This document shows positions 59,318 through 64,000 of a stretch of DNA of 64,000 bases, piece by piece; the stretch's first letter is position 1; each line of letters begins with the position of its first letter. The notes below the pieces were generated by a model. The model was not told the origin of the DNA and did not search any database. It saw nothing but the letters and a program-made list of their open reading frames with translations. Made by a program: the position numbers and the translations under genes. Location of the stretch: positions 31,418 through 95,417 of the IMG/VR virus record IMGVR_UViG_3300025929_000001; one strand, written 5' to 3'. The stretch comes from a virus.

Positions 59318-59883
59318 GGATGTGACTCCGGTTGGTTGTGCTGCGTTGAAAACTTAATTGTACAGGTAGATTAGTTGGATATGCTAGTGGGTTATATGTA
59401 GGCCGGGTACTTAATTTGTGGTCGGGAGGGTAATATAATAGTGAAGCGCTGCGTTAGCAAACTAAGCCGCACATACAATATAAAAAATACTTTTTTACCC
59501 TACGGCCCCACCTCCCTACCCTAAAATTGAACAAACCCATTACTAATCATACTAAACCTGTATATTCACTACTATTTTACCTATATAAACACCCTTTTTA
59601 TCATCATTAGCATGCTAGTACAGTTTTAAACAGCATCTGCACTCCTGATAGAGATTTTTATATACCAAGGGTGGGTACCCAAAATCCTGAGCAGGTAAAA
59701 TTAGTACTATCGCGGCATAGTTTCTGCCGAGAATTAGTGACCAACCCTACCTACCCTAAAAATGCAGTCAACTAAGGGGTCTGTCACACCCCTTAAGTAA
59801 TGCATTCAACTCTTTTTATAGCCTCCCTGCCCAAATAATAGTGATAAAACACACTATGGCGAGCAAGAGAGCGATATGCATGA
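59318..59883. promoter_or_regulatory. AT-rich non-coding control region
   Basis: About 566 nt without a convincing gene. It holds a minus-strand promoter (59432-59460), the dodecamer CCTGATAGAGAT (59644-59655) shared with 63764, and repeated CTACCCTAAAA words near 59514 and 59752. Poly-A/T stretches and low gene content would also suit an origin. Confidence 0.55.
59432..59460 (-). promoter_or_regulatory. Promoter
   Basis: Minus strand TTGCTA (59455-59460), 17-nt spacer, TATATT (59432-59437), about 115 nt before the gene starting at 59317. Confidence 0.6.
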
Positions 59884-60141
59884 TTATCCAACCTTCCTTA
59901 TGTCGTCCAGCCAGGATTCCATAGCATTACGGAACACAAGCAAGTCAAATAATATGGCTTCGTGACCCTGAACCAGCGTCCCTGCTCCAGAAAAATTGAC
60001 AGCAGTCACGTCCACATGGTGACGAAACGCGGGATTGTCCAGAATACGGTACAAATGCTCCGCATATTGTTCAGCGCGGTCCAGATCGGCTTCGAAACTA
60101 GCACTGTCGTAAACAGCCGACTCGTTGGATTGTGTGGTCAT
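59884..60141 (-). CDS. Unknown small acidic protein
   Basis: 85 residues, helical (SFEADLDRAEQYAEHLYRIL). AAGGAG leader. Not recognised. Confidence 0.6.
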   Translation of the reverse strand: MTTQSNESAVYDSASFEADLDRAEQYAEHLYRILDNPAFRHHVDVTAVNFSGAGTLVQGHEAILFDLLVFRNAMESWLDDIRKVG

Positions 60142-60157
60142 CTTAATCTCCTTAACG

Positions 60158-60340
60158 GTTTAAACGGGTTTTAAGCGCTTTAAATGCAAAGCTAGGGTTA
60201 GGTACCAGCTACCCGTTAAAAACAGCGTAGCGGTACCGCAAAACGCGTGCTATGGGGTTGATTTAATGCGCTTTAAAACCCTTAATACCGGGCGAAAGTA
60301 CCCGACACTAACCGCACCATTCGAGATAGTGTGGTTAGTA
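60158..60340. repeat. Intergenic element with hairpins, related to 54603-54708
   Basis: GTTTAAAC (60158-60165), a TTTTAAGCGCTTTAAATGC stretch, GGTACC-GCTAC/GTAGC-GGTACC hairpin (about 60201-60238), CGGG...CCCG (60289-60304) and CTAACC...GGTTAG. Several of these words recur in the gap at 54603-54708. Confidence 0.5.
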
Positions 60341-60352
60341 GCTGATCCTTTC

Positions 60353-60700
60353 TTAACCGCCCATGCGATTATTACGGGCGTCTTCTTCGTACTCGGCAGC
60401 TTGCCATGAGTCGTACGCTTCCTTAGTCTGGAACAGGTAGCCAACCCAATCGTGATCGTCGTCACTTTGTGGGTCAGGGCGCCATTCGCAACGCCACACC
60501 CCTACCACATCGCATTCTGAACGGCGCCAGTTGGTCTTGGGGTCGATTGCGAAGCATGGGTCCCACATATCGTCGCTAGATGGACCATTCTCGACATCTG
60601 CATACATGAAGGTTTCAAACCCTGCCGCAATCACGGCGGCTTTCCAAGTCTTGAAATCGTGATAGGTGCTTGTAACAATCATTGAGCTGAGGGGCATCAT
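60353..60700 (-). CDS. Unknown small protein
   Basis: 115 residues, Trp and Asp-rich (CEWRPDPQSDDDHDWVGYLF). AAGGAG upstream. Coupled within 3 nt to the gene before it. Not recognised. Confidence 0.58.
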   Translation of the reverse strand: MMPLSSMIVTSTYHDFKTWKAAVIAAGFETFMYADVENGPSSDDMWDPCFAIDPKTNWRRSECDVVGVWRCEWRPDPQSDDDHDWVGYLFQTKEAYDSWQAAEYEEDARNNRMGG

Positions 60701-60702
60701 AA

Positions 60703-61011
60703 TTACTCCTTAATGTAAGAACCGACGATTGCGCAGCCCGGATGTGCATTGCGAGCAGCTTCTTCAGCATCCGCTTGCAGACCGAAGTAACCATACTCGA
60801 ATTGCCCATCGCCAGCGCGTTCGACGAGGACTGCCCATTCGCGATGCGGCTCCTCATACGGGCGAACGTTAACCGATTCGGTCACGTTATTCAGGTAGGA
60901 CAGATAGTGCAAATCGCCTTCCTTAATGCCGCGCTGGATCGCATGCCCAAACAGCTCTTCGCTGACATGGTTGCCAACCGTTATTTCAACTACGAAAGTC
61001 TTACTTGCCAT
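60703..61011 (-). CDS. Unknown small protein
   Basis: 102 residues, alpha/beta (TFVVEITVGNHVSEELFGHAI). GGAGAAAT leader. Not recognised. Confidence 0.6.
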   Translation of the reverse strand: MASKTFVVEITVGNHVSEELFGHAIQRGIKEGDLHYLSYLNNVTESVNVRPYEEPHREWAVLVERAGDGQFEYGYFGLQADAEEAARNAHPGCAIVGSYIKE

Positions 61012-61032
61012 GATGTATTTCTCCTTAGTTGT

Positions 61033-61076
61033 GCTTCGAGAGTGAAGCCAATAGCCAACTCGTTGGAGAAGGCTAT
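61033..61076 (-). promoter_or_regulatory. Leader double hairpin
   Basis: GCTTC-GAGAGT-GAAGC (61033-61048) then ATAGCC...GGCTAT (61051-61076). Confidence 0.6.
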
Positions 61077-61088
61077 TAAATTACTCTC

Positions 61089-61352
61089 TTATTTACACTT
61101 GTGCTGGAACAGACGCCCTGCGGACATTTCCCTAGAGCATCCAGGGCAGATTGCACGGACACGGTGGAATTCCTTACGCTCGCGTGCATCTTCGAGACTG
61201 CGAACGTAAATGAATACGCCTTGCACCATGCGCATCGGTAGACCGCCAGCAGGCCATTTAGCCTTAGGATCCAGACCCATAAGAATTTTCATTCCTGAGT
61301 CGTGAACGTTGCGCTTATGTTCTGGCCAGCGAGGGTCAATGATTTTATACAT
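61089..61352 (-). CDS. Small protein with C-terminal zinc motif
   Basis: 87 residues. CPGC...FQHKC at the C-terminus is a likely C-C-H-C zinc site. The rest is basic and alpha/beta. AAGGAG leader. Not recognised. Confidence 0.62.
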   Translation of the reverse strand: MYKIIDPRWPEHKRNVHDSGMKILMGLDPKAKWPAGGLPMRMVQGVFIYVRSLEDARERKEFHRVRAICPGCSREMSAGRLFQHKCK

Positions 61353-61379
61353 GTGCGGACTCCTTATTTGTGAGTGTGG

Positions 61380-61694
61380 TTAATGAAGGTGCTTATCGCT
61401 AGGCACGTCAGGAATAAAGCCCATCATCTTCTGGAGCTTGGTGTTAAATTCCAGCGCCAGCTGACGATATTGCTCGGGCGTGACTTCCATCTTAGCGCAG
61501 ATTTCAGAATTGTCGCACTCGTCACAGAGTGCAATATGTTCCGTTTCGTTACCAATAGCGTCCATCACCATCGCGAACACAACCGCAGGATTTTCAGCCT
61601 GGAGAATCATGTTCGCGATGCCGGTAAACGCCTCGGCAATAAACTGCGCCACCCTTAGTTCTTCCTGCGACAGAGGTTGCTTTTCGTCGTTCAT
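61380..61694 (-). CDS. Unknown small protein with CDECDNSEIC motif
   Basis: 104 residues, helical with a compact Cys group (CDECDNSEIC). Coupled to the RHH gene upstream by ATGA. Not recognised. Confidence 0.6.
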   Translation of the reverse strand: MNDEKQPLSQEELRVAQFIAEAFTGIANMILQAENPAVVFAMVMDAIGNETEHIALCDECDNSEICAKMEVTPEQYRQLALEFNTKLQKMMGFIPDVPSDKHLH

Positions 61695-61873
61695 GCTTGT
61701 GGCTCCTTATCCTGAGCAACTGCTTGAGTCATGAAGTTACGAATTGCTTCCGTGGTCGTGACACCCCGACGAATACAGAGCGCGTTAAATTCGTCACGAA
61801 GCTTAAGCGGGACCCGAATCGTTACCGGGCCCATATCCTCCTTGGGAGGCTTAGGTGCGAATACGTCAAACAT
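61691..61873 (-). CDS. Ribbon-helix-helix protein
   Basis: 60 residues. GPVTIRVPLKLRDEFNALCI then TTTEAIRNFMTQAV is an RHH fold. AAGGTAAC precedes the ATG at 61873. Probably a small DNA-binding regulator. Confidence 0.72.
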   Translation of the reverse strand: MFDVFAPKPPKEDMGPVTIRVPLKLRDEFNALCIRRGVTTTEAIRNFMTQAVAQDKEPQA

Positions 61874-61894
61874 GATAGTTACCTTTTGGAAAAC

Positions 61895-61930
61895 CGGACA
61901 AGGCGTCCGCATAAGGGCCACGAAGACCCT
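61895..61930 (-). promoter_or_regulatory. Leader double hairpin
   Basis: CGGAC-AAGGC-GTCCG (61895-61909) then AAGGG...CCCTT. Confidence 0.65.
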
Positions 61931-61942
61931 TAAACTGAAACC

Positions 61943-62161
61943 TTATTCTTCTGGATCATCTCCAGAATCTTCATCTTCCCCTTGCAGCTCGCGAATCCAG
62001 CAAGCCTTAGCTTCAATCCCATAACTTTCGAGAACGAAGGCCGGATCCATATTTAAGGTCTGGACCATGTGCTGCATATCGTGAACTTCAGACTCCGCAT
62101 CGTCAATATTCGTGAAATCGGTAATTTGAGTCATTTCTTGCGCGAGGGAGATATTGGACAT
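61943..62161 (-). CDS. Unknown small acidic protein
   Basis: 72 residues, acidic throughout with a GEDEDSGDDPEE tail. AAGGAG leader. Not recognised. Confidence 0.6.
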   Translation of the reverse strand: MSNISLAQEMTQITDFTNIDDAESEVHDMQHMVQTLNMDPAFVLESYGIEAKACWIRELQGEDEDSGDDPEE

Positions 62162-62189
62162 TTCGAGACTCCTTAATTAGTGTGGTTAA

Positions 62190-62229
62190 CGGGCAAGCCG
62201 CCCGACTAAGGACTCCCGAGGGAATCCTT
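62190..62229 (-). promoter_or_regulatory. Leader double hairpin
   Basis: CGGGC-AAGCC-GCCCG (62190-62204) then AAGGA...TCCTT (62208-62229). Confidence 0.65.
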
Positions 62230-62244
62230 AAGCTGAAGGCTTAA

Positions 62245-62376
62245 TTACGGTCGTCGTGAGCACATGTGAAATCCAGACCCTGCCAGGGTGTCCCAGATGC
62301 GCTGTGCGTCGTACAGATTGTGTAGAACCGCGTGCTCGTAGCGATGATCGCTATTCCTGAACCAAATTGTGAACAT
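62245..62376 (-). CDS. 43-residue protein
   Basis: Starts MFTIWFRNSDHRYEHAVLHN and ends MCSRRP. TAGGAGCTTACC before the ATG matches its neighbours' leaders, which supports a real gene. Short alpha/beta pattern. Not recognised. Confidence 0.6.
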   Translation of the reverse strand: MFTIWFRNSDHRYEHAVLHNLYDAQRIWDTLAGSGFHMCSRRP

Positions 62377-62416
62377 GGTAAGCTCCTAAAATCGAGAATT
62401 GATTAGTTAGTCAGGA

Positions 62417-62623
62417 TTATGCTTCGACCTCGGCGGTAAGTTCACCGAAGTAAAGCGCTCCATGGACAATCGCCGCAAGAATGTGGTAGGCAATCACAGC
62501 CCACACAATGCCGCGATAAATCAACCCATAGTTGCCCAGTTCCATTATTGCCACTTGGTCAAAGGCCGCGAGCAGGAATGCGGTCAGGGTCGCGAACGTA
62601 AACTTGGTGAGGGACTTGATCAT
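62417..62623 (-). CDS. Two-TM small membrane protein
   Basis: 68 residues: two hydrophobic helices (FTFATLTAFLLAAFDQVAIM and YRGIVWAVIAYHILAAIVHG). AGGAGAAA leader. Possibly acts on the host envelope early in infection; function unknown. Confidence 0.65.
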   Translation of the reverse strand: MIKSLTKFTFATLTAFLLAAFDQVAIMELGNYGLIYRGIVWAVIAYHILAAIVHGALYFGELTAEVEA

Positions 62624-62744
62624 GGTATTTCTCCTAGTGAATGGATTGTTTGGTACTGCGGGTACTTCTTGGAGGCCACTAACCGTTATAGTGAGTGACC
62701 TCTAAGAAATACCCAGGCCTTGCGGCCTGGATACTTGCTGCTAG

Positions 62745-63308
62745 TTAAGCCTTGCCTTGCTTAGCCAGCTGGAACTGCGTGGAAACAGTGGCCGGGTTGA
62801 TATAGTTGCTACCCGAGAAATGTTCCTTTACTTCCTTGCGGGTCATGGTCGGGTTTGCGTGCACGAACTCACGAACCCGCTTGCATGCGCCAGCGTTATT
62901 GCTTGGGGCGTTCTTTTGCTCCCCTGCCACTGCACGAACCGACATGGTATTGGGCACTGGCAATCCGTGCTGCGCAGCCAGGGCTTGCACTGCGGCCATG
63001 TATGCTGCTTGCTTGGCGTGCAATGTTGCCCCTTGGGACTGTTGCTTCAGCTCAGCGTTGCGACGTGCACGCAGCGTATTCCCAATCGCAGCGACGCGAT
63101 TTGCGCGGCGAACATAGTGCTCAGCGGAAAATTTCGCTGGTGCCACGACCTCTTCAACTACCGGGGTCGTCAGTTCTTGCTGCATTGGAACAGTGTGCTG
63201 CTCAGCCACAACAGTGTGCTGCTCTGCAACATCGTGCTGTTGGGCCACTTGCTGGGCGACAACTGCATTGTTGTTGCGGGAAGCTTTGGATTGTGCGGAT
63301 GCTTTCAT
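62745..63308 (-). CDS. Paralogue D: Ala/Gln-rich protein with shared C-terminal domain
   Basis: 187 residues from the ATG at 63308 (TAGGAGAAAT leader). N-terminal Ala/Gln/Val low complexity (VAQQVAQQHDVAEQHTVVAE), a basic helical middle, and a C-terminal domain CKRVREFVHANPTMTRKEVK, INPATVSTQFQLAKQGK that looks like a diverged copy of the domain in paralogues A-C. It is the first gene of the minus-strand block in the window. Confidence 0.65.
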   Translation of the reverse strand: MKASAQSKASRNNNAVVAQQVAQQHDVAEQHTVVAEQHTVPMQQELTTPVVEEVVAPAKFSAEHYVRRANRVAAIGNTLRARRNAELKQQSQGATLHAKQAAYMAAVQALAAQHGLPVPNTMSVRAVAGEQKNAPSNNAGACKRVREFVHANPTMTRKEVKEHFSGSNYINPATVSTQFQLAKQGKA

Positions 63309-63576
63309 GGTATTTCTCCTAAGTAAGTGTTGGTCATTGGCAACATGCTGCACTATTGCAACATGCTCCCAAATGCCGCCTGTCACGCGGACACTTGCTG
63401 GCCTACCTGCTACTAACGCCCGTGCTATAGGGCAACAGTTTACGGTCAGTAAGGTTTCCATGCGCCAAGAGAGTTATCTTGTCCTACCCTTTGTTCCCAC
63501 TAGGCCAATAAAGGCTATAGCTTCCCGGGGGCAAGTCGTAACGCATGTTGCACTGTAGTAACAGCGCGAGCTAGAT

Positions 63577-63588
63577 TTTTAAAGAACA
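63577..63588 (-). promoter_or_regulatory. boxA-like antitermination element
   Basis: Minus strand TGTTCTTTAAAA closely matches the rRNA/lambda boxA bound by NusB-S10. It lies in the leader between both promoters and the first gene. Confidence 0.5.
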
Positions 63589-63697
63589 TCCCCCTCGCCC
63601 GGGTGCGATGTGCACCTGGACCGTACCACAGGACCGCGCGCGGGCAGCGCGACCCCCTACCACCTACCCCCTTGCTTGTTGTTTACCAATGACTAAA

Positions 63698-63706
63698 GTA
63701 TAGCAC
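63698..63706 (-). promoter_or_regulatory. Extended -10 promoter
   Basis: Minus strand TGCTATACT (TATACT at 63698-63703); only a weak -35. Confidence 0.5.
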
Positions 63707-63763
63707 GTACTGCGCACCTTGCCAGCCCCTTTTGCATGTTTTTATATTGTATGTTCCTATCAG

Positions 63764-63805
63764 CCTGATAGAGATTATATCTTGCATCTAGTCAACGTTG
63801 CCTGG
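63764..63805 (-). promoter_or_regulatory. Promoter overlapped by direct repeats
   Basis: Minus strand TATAAT (63774-63779). The expected -35 position (63797-63802) falls exactly on the first GTTGCCTGG repeat. The dodecamer at 63764-63775 is shared with 59644. Confidence 0.6.
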
Positions 63806-63870
63806 TGGCATTGTTGCCTGGTCGCCACTGTTGCCTGGGTGCACTGTTTCTGTTCTGCAACGTTGCCTGG
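63797..63870. repeat. GTTGCCTGG direct repeats (iterons)
   Basis: Four exact copies at 63797, 63813, 63830 and 63862: spacings of 16, 17 and 32 nt, i.e. one and a half to three helical turns in a regular register. Confidence 0.85.
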
Positions 63871-64000
63871 TCGCAACCATTTCCGTAAGTAAACTTCCCG
63901 CAGTGCAACACAATGGGGTCCGGGCCATCTATACTAGGTAAGGATACCGACCTCCCCATCTGGCTTCTCCAACGCCAATACCGCAACACTAAACCCCCAC

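Larger units (their letters stand above)
63309..64000. promoter_or_regulatory. Non-coding control region upstream of the minus-strand block
   Basis: About 690 nt without a convincing gene. Contains two promoters, GTTGCCTGG repeats, a boxA-like element, and the decamer GCAACATGCT twice (63340, 63358) with its inverted core at 63543. The leader would be 380-460 nt. Confidence 0.65.

Noticed and set aside
63532-63543. CAAGTCGTAAC resembling the 3' end of 16S rRNA
   Set aside because: Only about ten bases match and the flanks do not. No anti-Shine-Dalgarno CCTCC end follows.
63792-63989. 65-codon minus-strand ORF at the window end
   Set aside because: It translates the GTTGCCTGG repeats and has no ribosome binding site. 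The region is better explained as promoter and operator sequence.

Overview
The window is part of a tailed double-stranded DNA bacteriophage genome. A very long tape measure gene is followed by tail-tip and fibre genes and a lysis cassette, all on the plus strand (about 35-21456). A convergent terminator (21448-21480) separates them from a continuous minus-strand block of replication, recombination, nucleotide and small accessory genes (21502-63308). The lambda R-type endolysin, the exported nuclease with an ordinary signal peptide and the two-helix holin candidate point to a Gram-negative host. A long non-contractile tail is inferred from the 2178-residue tape measure and the absence of sheath or baseplate-wedge genes. 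Base composition looks balanced. I see no integrase, repressor, tRNA or CRISPR array. Terminase, portal and capsid genes must lie outside the window.

Layout. (1) 35-18152: tape measure, a 2484-residue mosaic protein ending in a hub-like domain, a fibre with repeated GTITTAKIAAN units, and three smaller tail genes. (2) 18299-21456: lysis cassette with a membrane/coiled-coil protein, a membrane-anchored protein, R-type endolysin, an exported HNH-like nuclease and a two-TM holin candidate. (3) 21502-27219: J-domain protein, family B DNA polymerase, SLOG protein, sliding-clamp-like protein and small ORFs. (4) 27314-32469: 7-deazaguanine DNA modification genes (queE, queC, queD, folE, then two conserved phage genes, a terminator, a small ORF, an HNH endonuclease and the transglycosylase dpdA). 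(5) 32630-45522: replication and recombination core with SF2 helicase, Cas4-like nuclease, DUF669 ssDNA-binding protein, Sak4-like ATPase, ATP-dependent ligase, MazG-like pyrophosphohydrolase, primase-helicase and an HTH protein. (6) 45607-63308: many small genes, including a RadC-like protein, zinc-binding proteins, ribbon-helix-helix proteins, and a 71-residue protein that looks like an isolated histidine-kinase DHp domain. (7) 63309-64000: a non-coding control region with promoters, direct repeats and a boxA-like element reading into the minus block.

How the parts work together. The folE-queD-queE-queC products should make preQ0 or a precursor from GTP, and DpdA should exchange it for guanine in phage DNA as protection against host nucleases. 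The phage brings its own polymerase, clamp-like protein, primase-helicase, ligase and single-strand annealing or recombination set. The small-gene region has uniform translation leaders: a 5-bp stem with a 5-nt loop just upstream of a GGAGC-type ribosome binding site, with stem sequences that differ from gene to gene but keep pairing. The points I find most unusual are a QueC that has lost all four canonical zinc cysteines, the stand-alone DHp-like protein, a four-member family sharing a C-terminal helical domain, the covarying leader hairpins, and a strongly over-represented word GTGTGGYY. All calls come from reading the sequence; no database search was run.
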